Origin: CAYZSU01 sp964480565
Lineage (GTDB): Bacteria; UBA10199; 2-02-FULL-44-16; JAAZCA01
Direction of reading: 5' to 3'
Length of the DNA stretch: 38,475 nt
NCBI GenBank assembly: GCA_964480565.1
Contig: CAYZSU010000014.1
Span: 1-38,475, forward strand
Shown in pieces: positions 27,283 through 35,791 of the stretch (position 1 is its first letter; every line of letters begins with the position of its first letter). The position numbers and the translations under genes are program-made. Below the pieces are notes generated by a model. The model had not been told where the DNA came from. It saw only the letters and a program-made list of their open reading frames with translations, and made no database searches.

Positions 27283-28044
27283 ATGACACCCTTTTCTCCC
27301 TATTCCTACAACTATTTTGACTCTATTACCTCTACTCATACGTATATAAAAGATAATTATTCCAGATTGCCACCATTTCAAATTATCCATGCAGGATATC
27401 AAACAAACGGTCGCGGTCGGCTTAATCGACAATGGCAAGCGCCAAAAGACAGCTCCTTATTGATCAGCATCCTCTTACCTGCTTTTGCGCCTATAGATCA
27501 ACTTGCGTGTATCGGACATACAATGGCTATTGCCATTACATCTGTGCTGGAATACTATTCATTAACCGCAAAAATCCGCTGGCCAAATGATATTATCATC
27601 GCCAATAAAAAAATAGCAGGCCTATTGACTGAAGCAATTTTTAAAAAAAATACATTATATGGTTGTATTGTCAGCATTGGTCTAAACTGCAATCAATCTT
27701 TAAATGAGCTACAAACAATTGATCGACCCGCCACATCATTGCACTGCGAAATCAAGCAATTGATTGATCAGTCACAACTTCTTGAGCGCATTATTCATGA
27801 ATTTCATCCACTCTATGAACGTGTCATACATATGGGTTTTCATTCAATCATATCATCCTATGAAAAAAAAATGGCCTATTTAAACGAAGAAGTATTGATC
27901 GATTTATCTAAACGCGTTATGAAGGGTTATCCTATAGGCATTACAATGACGGGTGAACTTCGATTAAAAGATAAACATAATCAGCAATACACAATATGCA
28001 CTGGTGAACTTACTCGATTGCATGCAGTAGAAAGTACAATATGA
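27283..28044 (+). CDS. birA: Biotin-[biotin carboxyl carrier protein] ligase
   Basis: It adenylates biotin and attaches it to a carrier lysine. From the ATG at 27283 the protein is 253 aa; a TTG at 27268 is possible but has no ribosome site. Motifs: biotin-AMP loop GRGRLNRQW (43-51), RWPNDI (99-104), and the catalytic Lys in NKKIAGLLTE (108-117), followed by IVSIGLNCNQ. It has no N-terminal winged helix, so it is a monofunctional ligase and not a BirA-type repressor. The stop overlaps the oadG start (ATGA), which couples them. The biotin domain of OadA (28276-30018) is the likely target. Confidence 0.95.
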   Translation: MTPFSPYSYNYFDSITSTHTYIKDNYSRLPPFQIIHAGYQTNGRGRLNRQWQAPKDSSLLISILLPAFAPIDQLACIGHTMAIAITSVLEYYSLTAKIRWPNDIIIANKKIAGLLTEAIFKKNTLYGCIVSIGLNCNQSLNELQTIDRPATSLHCEIKQLIDQSQLLERIIHEFHPLYERVIHMGFHSIISSYEKKMAYLNEEVLIDLSKRVMKGYPIGITMTGELRLKDKHNQQYTICTGELTRLHAVESTI

Positions 28045-28247
28045 TTGAAAGTGGACTTCAAATCTTAATAATTGGCATGCTCACTGTGTTTTTTGTATTA
28101 TTTTTTTTAATTATCAGCATGCATATGAGTAGTAAAATCATTGCCCGATTAGTTCCTCAAAAAAACTTATCTCCTGCACCCACCACAAAAAATAGTCCTA
28201 TACCTGCGATCGCTATGGCAGCAATATCAAAATTCAGACAAAGATAA
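28041..28247 (+). CDS. oadG: Oxaloacetate decarboxylase gamma subunit (OadG-like)
   Basis: The 68-aa protein starts at the ATG inside the ATGA overlap with birA. One membrane helix (about residues 6-26, LQILIIGMLTVFFVLFFLII) is followed by a short cytoplasmic tail rich in Pro and Ala. This is the size and pattern of OadG, which joins the alpha and beta subunits and binds zinc in characterised enzymes. Zinc-binding His/Cys are not evident in this tail. Assignment rests mostly on position directly before oadA. Confidence 0.8.
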   Translation: MIESGLQILIIGMLTVFFVLFFLIISMHMSSKIIARLVPQKNLSPAPTTKNSPIPAIAMAAISKFRQR

Positions 28248-28275
28248 TACAGCCCTCATTCTAAAGGAGCATTCA

Positions 28276-30018
28276 ATGACAACCACTAACCGCGTACACA
28301 TTACAGAAGTTGCACTACGCGATGCACATCAATCACTATTTGCAACACGCATGCGTGTTGATGACATGCTTGCCATTGCAAGTAAACTCGATAAGGTTGG
28401 CTATTGGTCTCTAGAATGCTGGGGTGGCGCCACCTTTGATGCATGTATTCGATTTCTAAATGAAGATCCATGGGAGCGAATTCGTAAATTAAAAAAAGCA
28501 CTTCCAAATACTCGACTTCAAATGTTACTTCGCGGCCAAAATCTATTGGGGTATCGTCATTATGCAGATGATGTGGTCGATCTATTTGTTAAACATGCAT
28601 GTGAGAATGGTGTGGATGTTTTTCGCGTATTTGATGCATTAAATGATATACGCAATTTATCCCAAGCCATACAAGCAATTAAAAAAAACAATCGTATTGC
28701 TCAAGGCACAATATCCTACACCGTCAGCCCTTTTCATACAATTGAGCGTTTTATTGAACTTGGAAAAGAATTGGAAAACTTAGGATGCGATTCCATTTGT
28801 ATAAAAGATATGGCTGGTCTCTTAACACCAATAGCCGCATGTGATTTAGTTACTGGATTAAAAAATACAATTTCTATTCCTATATCAGTTCATAGCCATG
28901 CAACCACTGGCATGGCAGCCACAACACTTTATAATGCCATTCATTCTGGATGCGCACATATTGACACGGCTATTTCATCATTAAGCTTAGGCACATCTCA
29001 TGCACCTACCGAAAGCATGGTGGCCATGCTTGAAAATACAATCTATGATACCATGCTGGATTTAAACCTACTCACTGATATAGCTGAATATTTTAAACAT
29101 ATTCGAAAACAATACTCAGAGTTTGAAAGTTCATTTAGTGCGGCAGATGCACGGATTTTATCCTGCCAAATTCCAGGCGGTATGTTATCCAACTTAGAAA
29201 ATCAGCTTAAAGAACAAAATGCGATCGACAAGCTAACCGATGTCATGAAAGAAATACCCATTGTACGCAAGGACCTCGGCTATCCACCACTTGTCACACC
29301 CACATCTCAAATTGTAGGCACACAAGCCGTACTCAATGTACTTCAGGGAAGATATCAAACAATTACAGCTGAAACAAATGCTCTCATTGGTGGACATTAT
29401 GGAAAAACACCTGCGCCAATTGATTCTTCTCTTCAAAAACAAGCCCTGGGTGATGCGCACGCAATTACTTGCCGACCTGCAGATTTATTAAAATCAGAGC
29501 TTCCATCGTTGCGTAAACATGCTGATCCTGCACATCGATCTGATGAAGATATTTTAACTGCCGCATTATTTCCAAAAGTAGCTCCTATATTTTTTAAATC
29601 ACGATCACAGAAACAATCTGATACCCAACCTAGTGGCGCGACTAGTAAAAAATTAAAATCACAGACCAACAAATGCAATACGGGTATTTATACAGTCACC
29701 ATTGATAATATAGCTTATGAAGTAATTGTAGAGGAACATCCTGATAAATCAGCCACAATACAAACAATTGCACCATCCAAACAATGCATTGCCACTGCAA
29801 CAAATAACACCATCATTGAGGCTCCATTATCCGGTCGCGTATTGCAAATTCATCAACAAATGGGGGCACAATTATCTGAAAGCGATATCATTTTAACGAT
29901 CGAAGCCATGAAAATGGAAACAGAAATCAAAGCATCTCTTTCTGGAAAATTGGATCAACTATTTGTATCCGAGGGCGATGATTGTATGCAAGGAGAACCA
30001 CTATATGCGATCAAATAA
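28276..30018 (+). CDS. oadA: Oxaloacetate decarboxylase alpha subunit (carboxyltransferase plus biotin domain)
   Basis: It transfers the carboxyl group of oxaloacetate to a protein-bound biotin. The 580-aa protein has the usual length. The N-terminal carboxyltransferase TIM barrel has LRDAHQSLFATRM (with the metal-binding Asp), VFRVFDALND, SICIKDMAGLL, and the metal-binding VHSHATTG. A conserved PYC_OADA region follows (about 300-440), then a Ser/Lys-rich linker and a biotinyl domain with EAMKMETE near residue 548. GGAGC precedes the ATG. The last 14 bases overlap oadB. A soluble 5S transcarboxylase subunit is the alternative, made less likely by the oadG and oadB neighbours. Confidence 0.95.
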   Translation: MTTTNRVHITEVALRDAHQSLFATRMRVDDMLAIASKLDKVGYWSLECWGGATFDACIRFLNEDPWERIRKLKKALPNTRLQMLLRGQNLLGYRHYADDVVDLFVKHACENGVDVFRVFDALNDIRNLSQAIQAIKKNNRIAQGTISYTVSPFHTIERFIELGKELENLGCDSICIKDMAGLLTPIAACDLVTGLKNTISIPISVHSHATTGMAATTLYNAIHSGCAHIDTAISSLSLGTSHAPTESMVAMLENTIYDTMLDLNLLTDIAEYFKHIRKQYSEFESSFSAADARILSCQIPGGMLSNLENQLKEQNAIDKLTDVMKEIPIVRKDLGYPPLVTPTSQIVGTQAVLNVLQGRYQTITAETNALIGGHYGKTPAPIDSSLQKQALGDAHAITCRPADLLKSELPSLRKHADPAHRSDEDILTAALFPKVAPIFFKSRSQKQSDTQPSGATSKKLKSQTNKCNTGIYTVTIDNIAYEVIVEEHPDKSATIQTIAPSKQCIATATNNTIIEAPLSGRVLQIHQQMGAQLSESDIILTIEAMKMETEIKASLSGKLDQLFVSEGDDCMQGEPLYAIK

Positions 30019-31336
30019 TGCTCTAATTCGTATTATGTTCTTCTGTATTCTAATGACATTTTTTTTATCACCTGCGCTATGTAAGGCACGCATACATGCA
30101 ACAAGCAATAATACCATTGATTTACAATCCCTTAGTTCACGGATAATCAAATCCACGGGCATTTATCAGTTTATCTATGGCGAACGAAAAAGTGAGAAAA
30201 AACAAGAGACCCATGTCACAGTAAAAAAGAAAATCAATCAATTACCTGCAAAAGGCTGGATGAAACTAATTATGATTGGTATTGGCGCTATATTTGTTTT
30301 TCTAGCCATTGTTAAAAAATTTGAACCGCTTTTATTACTTCCTATTGGCTTTGGCACAATACTTACGAATATTCCATTGGGTGGATTAGCAGTGCCAGGG
30401 GGATTATTCTCCTATTTTTTTGATATTGGCATTGCCACCGAAGTATGCCCATTGCTTATTTTCATGGGAATCGGTGCATTAACTGACTTTGGTCCATTGC
30501 TTGCCAATCCTAAAACAGCACTTCTAGGAGCTGCAGCTCAATTTGGTATATTTGCGACCGTGATTGGCGCATTATTACTTGCTAAATATGGCGGATTTCA
30601 TTTTAGCCTACAAGATGCATGTTCTATCGGTATTATTGGTGGTGCAGACGGTCCAACATCCATTTTCTTAGCCAATCAGCTATCCCCGCATCTCTTAGGT
30701 GCAATTGCAGTATCTGCATATTCATATATGGCACTCGTGCCACTAATCCAACCGCCCATTATTCGATTACTTACCACGCGCAAACAACGACAAATTGTCA
30801 TGTCGCAGCTACGTCCAGTGGGTAAAGTAGAAAAGATTTTTTTTCCACTGATACTATTACTCGCATGTATTTTATTTTTACCCACAGCCACACCACTTAT
30901 CGGCATGCTGGCTTTTGGAAATATTATGCGCGAATCAGGTGTTGTTGAGCGTTTATCAAAAACAGCTCAAAATGAATTGATCAATATTATTACTATTTTT
31001 CTTGGACTGGGTGTCTCTACACAACTTTCTGCAGAACAATTCCTACAATTTGAAAGCATCGGTATTTTATTACTTGGATTAGGTGCATTTTCTATTTCTA
31101 CTGCAGCTGGACTTGGCTTTGGCCAAATCATGTATTTACTTAGCCATGGAAAAATAAATCCTATGATTGGTGCTGCAGGAGTCTCTGCTGTACCAATGGC
31201 AGCACGTGTAGTTGCCAAAGAAGCCAGCAAAGAAAATCCAAATAATTTTTTACTCATGCATGCCATGGGTCCTAATGTGGCAGGTGTCATTGGCACAGCT
31301 ATTGCGGCAGGTGTACTTATTGCAGTATTCCAGTAA
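30005..31336 (+). CDS. oadB: Oxaloacetate decarboxylase beta subunit, Na+ pump
   Basis: This integral membrane subunit decarboxylates carboxybiotin and pumps Na+ out. The ATG at 30005 is chosen because GGAG lies upstream inside oadA; the 443-aa protein overlaps oadA by 14 bp. Multiple membrane helices include LLLLPIGFGTILTNIP, GIIGGADGPTSIFLANQL (the family's G-x-DGPT motif), and a C-terminal pore-like repeat ending AGVLIAVFQ. An N-terminal apolar segment (IMFFCILMTFFLSPALCKA, about residues 10-29) and a polar stretch of about 60 residues precede the core; most OadB proteins I know start near the core, so this looks like a signal peptide plus extension. It is the last gene of the birA-oadG-oadA-oadB unit. 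Confidence 0.95.
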   Translation: MRSNNALIRIMFFCILMTFFLSPALCKARIHATSNNTIDLQSLSSRIIKSTGIYQFIYGERKSEKKQETHVTVKKKINQLPAKGWMKLIMIGIGAIFVFLAIVKKFEPLLLLPIGFGTILTNIPLGGLAVPGGLFSYFFDIGIATEVCPLLIFMGIGALTDFGPLLANPKTALLGAAAQFGIFATVIGALLLAKYGGFHFSLQDACSIGIIGGADGPTSIFLANQLSPHLLGAIAVSAYSYMALVPLIQPPIIRLLTTRKQRQIVMSQLRPVGKVEKIFFPLILLLACILFLPTATPLIGMLAFGNIMRESGVVERLSKTAQNELINIITIFLGLGVSTQLSAEQFLQFESIGILLLGLGAFSISTAAGLGFGQIMYLLSHGKINPMIGAAGVSAVPMAARVVAKEASKENPNNFLLMHAMGPNVAGVIGTAIAAGVLIAVFQ

Positions 31337-31389
31337 TTATACACTTATTTTATGAAGATAATGCAAACAGTATTGGCACATAAAACATG

Positions 31390-31410
31390 CTGACCCGTTA
31401 CAATCAGATA
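31390..31410. repeat. 21-bp repeat, copy 2 (downstream of rsmI)
   Basis: The sequence runs ctgacccgttacaat followed by cagata and is 19 of 21 identical to 1675-1695. It lies 10 bp from the 3' end of rsmI on the minus strand. Both copies lie at gene ends in the same orientation. Confidence 0.6.
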
Positions 31411-31420
31411 TATATCGTAA

Positions 31421-32113
31421 TCAATTCTTGGATAATGAATAGTCCGAACTGGCTATAATCAAAACAAGCTCCCCTTTTGGGCGCACATCAGTATATTTTT
31501 CTGACAACTCAATGAGCGTTCCATGATCAAATGTCTCAAATGTTTTTGTCAGTTCCCGGCATAAACATGCCTGTCGATCACCAAGCACTGCTATACAATC
31601 AAGTATATGCCGATATGCTTTCCATGGTGATAGATAAATAATGAGAGTATGATTATTCATCGCAATTTGTTCCAATGCGCGAATACGTTTCCCCTTTTTA
31701 TCCGGTAGAAAACCGATAAATGTAATTGTATCGCTTGGCAAACCAGAGGCACTAAGCGCACATGTTAATGCAGATACACCTGGAATAGGAACTACTTGAA
31801 TTTTATTGGCATGTGCGTGGCTAACGAGGCTATACCCTGGATCCGATATACATGGCGTTCCTGCATCGCTAATCAAGGCCACATTGTCACCTGATTCCAA
31901 CGATTGAATCATTCGCTCTACTTTTTTATGTTCATTGCCCAAGTGAAAACTCGTCATGGGCGTATTTATATTATAATGGGATAGCAATCGTTTTGAAATA
32001 CGCGTATCTTCCGCCGCAATAATATTGACTTCGCTTAAAATACGAATTGCCCGATGGGTCATATCCTCTAAATTACCAATTGGAGTTGCAACAATATATA
32101 ATATACCTGCCAT
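31421..32113 (-). CDS. rsmI: 16S rRNA 2'-O-ribose C1402 methyltransferase
   Basis: It methylates C1402 of 16S rRNA at the decoding centre. The 230-aa protein has VATPIGNLEDMTHRA (8-22), EDTRISKRLL, the SAM-binding GTPCISDPG and PGVSALTCALSASGLPSD, all typical of the RsmI/tetrapyrrole-methylase fold. The C-terminus is short compared with the 280 aa common in proteobacteria; the conserved core is complete. Its ATG overlaps the nadE stop (TAATG), which indicates coupling. Confidence 0.96.
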   Translation of the reverse strand: MAGILYIVATPIGNLEDMTHRAIRILSEVNIIAAEDTRISKRLLSHYNINTPMTSFHLGNEHKKVERMIQSLESGDNVALISDAGTPCISDPGYSLVSHAHANKIQVVPIPGVSALTCALSASGLPSDTITFIGFLPDKKGKRIRALEQIAMNNHTLIIYLSPWKAYRHILDCIAVLGDRQACLCRELTKTFETFDHGTLIELSEKYTDVRPKGELVLIIASSDYSLSKN

Positions 32114-33741
32114 TAGAACTCCAACTTTCTTGCCAAAGGAATACGCCGCCCCATACCATAGGCCTTAGAAGTGATTTTCAAGCCAGGCGCTGCTTGCCGT
32201 CGTTTATATTCATTACGATCAACCATATGAATGACTTTCTTAACAAGTGCCAAGTCATAGCCTGCATTTGCAATACCTTGACTACTTTGTCCATCTTCGA
32301 TATATGCCTGTATAATTGCATCCAGTTGTTCATAATCCGGCAATGAATCGGCATCCAATTGACCGGGTCGAAGTTCCGCTGATGGCGGTTTTTGAATGGT
32401 ATTCATTGGAATGCATTCATTATCGCGATTTAAGTAATTAGCTAAACGATATACCATATTTTTTGGAACATCCGACAACACAGACAATCCCCCTGCCATA
32501 TCACCATATAATGTACAATATCCCACGGACAATTCTGACTTATTTCCAGTAGACAAAACCATGGCATTTTCTGAATTGGAAATTGCCATAAGAATATTAC
32601 CGCGAATTCGTGCCTGAATATTTTCTTCTGCTAAAGTGACATTATCCTTGGCATGATCAAAACAAAGTGTTGAACGATATTGATTATAAATCGAATTTAT
32701 TTCATGAATACGATAGTTAATATTTAAATTTTTTGCCAATGATATGGCATCGTCAATACTATCTTGGGATGAAAAACAAGATGGCATCAATATGCCCAAT
32801 ACATTATCAGCACCCAATGATTTAACTGCAATAGCAGCCACTAGCGCAGAATCAATACCACCGGACAAGCCAATTATCGCACGGCAAAAACCACACTTTT
32901 TCATATAATCGGATAACCCTAAGGCCAAGCATTGCAGTATCATATAGTCATTATCATAGTCATGATGATTTTCAGCCTGACATGTATTTAGATCAATTAT
33001 TGCAACTTCCTCTTGGCATAACGCCGCCTCATAAATAACATCCCCGCTGTCAGAAAAGACCATACTACGGCCATCAAATACTAGCTCATCATTTCCTCCC
33101 ACTAAATTACAATATACAATGGGCAATTGATGCGATAGTGCAGCTCGTTGAAGCTCGTGCAATCGAAGGTCATGCTTGCCAATGACAAATGGTGATGCGG
33201 ATAAATTGATAATAATGTCCGCGCCCTTTTCTTTCAATGATCGCACAGGATCATATGTATATGATATCCGATTATCAACACATGCATTCGACCAAATGTC
33301 TTCACAAATAGTAATGCCAATTTTTTTATCTTGAATGGAATAAATAGATTGCTCATTCGCAGAACTGAAATAGCGCTGTTCATCAAATACATCATATTCT
33401 GGCAATAATATCTTATCCTGCACATGTACAATATCACCATGATGCAATATTGCGGCAGAATTATAGATATTTTTATTATCCTTACAGTAACGTGCATAAC
33501 CAACTATCATAGGTATCTCATGAATGTGATGAGAAATTTCATTAATAGCATGCAAGTTTTTCTCTAAAAAAGATTGATCGTGCAACAAATCACGTGGTGG
33601 ATATCCACATACAGTAAGCTCTGGAAACACAATAAGTGACGGCATTTCCTGACATGCACGTTTATATATGGACACTATTTTTTGAGTATTCCCTTCAAAA
33701 TCACCGATAGTAGTATTAATTTGAGCAATGACTATTTTCAT
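32113..33741 (-). CDS. nadE: Glutamine-dependent NAD+ synthetase
   Basis: It amidates deamido-NAD+ to NAD+ with ammonia from glutamine. The 542-aa protein is the two-domain form. The N-terminal nitrilase-like amidase has the triad Glu41 (FPEL), Lys110 (QDKILLPEY) and Cys146 (ITICEDIW). The C-terminal ATP-pyrophosphatase domain has SGGIDSAL from 293. The substrate can be made by the NadD at 13980-14519. It sits in an operon with a 3-bp gap to the M49-like gene upstream and a one-base overlap with rsmI downstream. Confidence 0.97.
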   Translation of the reverse strand: MKIVIAQINTTIGDFEGNTQKIVSIYKRACQEMPSLIVFPELTVCGYPPRDLLHDQSFLEKNLHAINEISHHIHEIPMIVGYARYCKDNKNIYNSAAILHHGDIVHVQDKILLPEYDVFDEQRYFSSANEQSIYSIQDKKIGITICEDIWSNACVDNRISYTYDPVRSLKEKGADIIINLSASPFVIGKHDLRLHELQRAALSHQLPIVYCNLVGGNDELVFDGRSMVFSDSGDVIYEAALCQEEVAIIDLNTCQAENHHDYDNDYMILQCLALGLSDYMKKCGFCRAIIGLSGGIDSALVAAIAVKSLGADNVLGILMPSCFSSQDSIDDAISLAKNLNINYRIHEINSIYNQYRSTLCFDHAKDNVTLAEENIQARIRGNILMAISNSENAMVLSTGNKSELSVGYCTLYGDMAGGLSVLSDVPKNMVYRLANYLNRDNECIPMNTIQKPPSAELRPGQLDADSLPDYEQLDAIIQAYIEDGQSSQGIANAGYDLALVKKVIHMVDRNEYKRRQAAPGLKITSKAYGMGRRIPLARKLEF

Positions 33742-33744
33742 GAA

Positions 33745-35682
33745 TTATAGACCTTCTATATGGTAATAAATCGCAATATCTCTGGGAATTTTTGCCTGAT
33801 TTAATTTTACATTCACGTACAAAATCTCATCCCTATATTCGCTGAACAACCTATTCTCAAATATTTTAAATGATTTTACATCTGCCTTACTAAGTATCTG
33901 AATTGATTTTGCAAATAATGAATCAATGGCGGGCTTAAGCATATTCATATTAATATCAAATCCATGTTCTAATTTCACAAGAGCACCTTGGTCCAATAAA
34001 AAAGCAAATTGAATGCCAGCTGCACGGCCTATATCCGTATGCTGACCAAAGCGCAAATAGCGAAGAATATTGCCAACATATGCCACATAAATGCTATCCA
34101 GCTGGTTTTTTGTTAGCAAGCGTTTGTTCATTAATATTGCGGCTGCCCATGATGCCCCTGTTTGATTTTTAATATTTTTTATTGTTTGGAAATGACTACC
34201 AAGTGCCTGAGATATACTTTGCGAGGAATCCATCACCGTATTATGAGATTGCGGCCCTAGTAATAACATAATCATTTGAACAATCGAATAGTCCAAAAAA
34301 GATTGCTCTGTAAGCATTAAATAATGGCTATTGCTCAACATTTGCTTGCTAATTTGTTTTAAAATTTTTGTTTTAGCTTTATAATGATTTTTAAAAATAA
34401 CTGTTTTATGTTTTTCTTGTTTGGCAATCGGACCAATATTAGGAAGTCGAATTGCAAGTGGCACACCATCATCATGAGCAGTAATACCTGTTGCCAAAAT
34501 CACATCGATCAATCGGATATTTGGAACTGAATTAATATCACGCTTCACATAGCAACATGGCGCAACCTGTGTTTGTATTAATGATTCAATATATGCCATA
34601 TTGCGCTTCACATGCGTAATAAATCGCATACCCTTGGGATCGCTTGCACCAATCACAAACTCATAAAAGGCTTTGACCTGATGTGGATCTCGATTGGTTT
34701 CAAACGCGCCCATAATAAGTTCTAGTTGATCTGCAGATTTCACCCAAGAGGCATCACTCATTGCATACGGATAGACATCCGTGCTTTCGCAGGATTTTGC
34801 ATAGTCATGCAGTAGTTGTTTAAACTGTGGTTTTAATCCAGAAATCAATGCCGTATCGCGCAAACGCTCGGCAATTTTTTTCAAATAAGGCTGAAACGGT
34901 TCATGGTTCGCATATGGAATTGCAATTAACTGTCCCTCTGAGTTTACTTGAACGGCGGTCAATGGACTTAAAAAGGGGGCTCTTTTAGCGACAGACATTT
35001 GATCAATTTGCTTAAATACCCGTGCATTCATATTTTCTGGCCACATTATTGCTGCAAACTTGGAATCAATTAATGACGCGGCAGCATTTGCATATACTTT
35101 GTCACCATACACCGGTGAACGTGGTCCAGCAATACGTTGAAAATATTTTAGCGAATCCATATCTCCATTTCGTATTAACTCTTTTTCTAAAGTAATTGAT
35201 TTGGGATGATTTTGTAATTTATACAGATCATTTATCCAATACCCAATATCGATTAATTTACGAACCGCTTTTCGATTGGGAGGTGTTAGCACTGCTAAAT
35301 CATAGGTGGAATGAATGGTAATTTCACGATTAAATGCATCTCTGACATGCTCTTTTCGTTTTTTTTCAATAATCGACTGAATGCGGTCTATGGATTTTCG
35401 TAGATAACTCTGTTGGTTATTCTTTATCTTTGATTGATCTGCCAATGGGACGAATAACAATGTTTCATCAATATAAGGTGCATCGTATATATTGCATGTA
35501 TTTTGCTCAATATCATATTGAAATCGAAAATCAAAATGCTCAGCTGCCACCTGATCAAATGCTTTTCGATATGTATTGTACTGTGATTTTGGACGGTTTA
35601 CCTTTGAACGACACTCATTGCAGGAATACAAAAAAAGACATGCGATGATCATACTCACTACCATACTGATATGTCCCATCAT
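33745..35682 (-). CDS. Lipoprotein related to M49 (DPP III-like) peptidases, zinc site apparently lost
   Basis: The 645-aa protein has a lipobox L-Y-S-C (Cys21). From about residue 200 it follows the plan of the M49/DPP III-like family: MWPENMNARVF, APFLSPLTAV, LIAIPYANH, SDASWVKSADQLELIMGAFET (309-329; the family has W-x-x-S-x-x-Q-x-x-x-x-x-G-P-x-E-T), LATGITAHDDGVPLAIRLPN (396-415), and YVGNILRYLRFGQHTDIGRAAGIQFAFLLDQGALV (535-569). Where the family has HExxH before L-G-P the sequence is QMIML-LLGP (469-477), and the later E-E-x-K-A-D site reads KNIKNQ (502-507). So the zinc ligands are gone. AGGA precedes the start; ATG codons at 35682 and 35679 are both possible. It is probably periplasmic or outer-membrane-bound. 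The fold assignment is by eye; I consider it likely. Confidence 0.8.
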   Translation of the reverse strand: MMGHISMVVSMIIACLFLYSCNECRSKVNRPKSQYNTYRKAFDQVAAEHFDFRFQYDIEQNTCNIYDAPYIDETLLFVPLADQSKIKNNQQSYLRKSIDRIQSIIEKKRKEHVRDAFNREITIHSTYDLAVLTPPNRKAVRKLIDIGYWINDLYKLQNHPKSITLEKELIRNGDMDSLKYFQRIAGPRSPVYGDKVYANAAASLIDSKFAAIMWPENMNARVFKQIDQMSVAKRAPFLSPLTAVQVNSEGQLIAIPYANHEPFQPYLKKIAERLRDTALISGLKPQFKQLLHDYAKSCESTDVYPYAMSDASWVKSADQLELIMGAFETNRDPHQVKAFYEFVIGASDPKGMRFITHVKRNMAYIESLIQTQVAPCCYVKRDINSVPNIRLIDVILATGITAHDDGVPLAIRLPNIGPIAKQEKHKTVIFKNHYKAKTKILKQISKQMLSNSHYLMLTEQSFLDYSIVQMIMLLLGPQSHNTVMDSSQSISQALGSHFQTIKNIKNQTGASWAAAILMNKRLLTKNQLDSIYVAYVGNILRYLRFGQHTDIGRAAGIQFAFLLDQGALVKLEHGFDINMNMLKPAIDSLFAKSIQILSKADVKSFKIFENRLFSEYRDEILYVNVKLNQAKIPRDIAIYYHIEGL

Positions 35683-35791
35683 AAGAATGTCCTTTTGAGC
35701 CTCTATCTACGATGTTTGGCAACAATGAGCAGCATCTAGCATTAAAATATCATGCTCATGCATAACACTTGAAAGTGTCTAAAGCCCGCCA

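Noticed and set aside
7934..28213. Three GCGATCGC octamers (7934, 21042, 28206), the HIP1 sequence of cyanobacteria
   Set aside because: Three copies in an AT-rich 38-kb window is suggestive, but the genes do not point to a cyanobacterium and the sample is too small to call a genome-wide signature.
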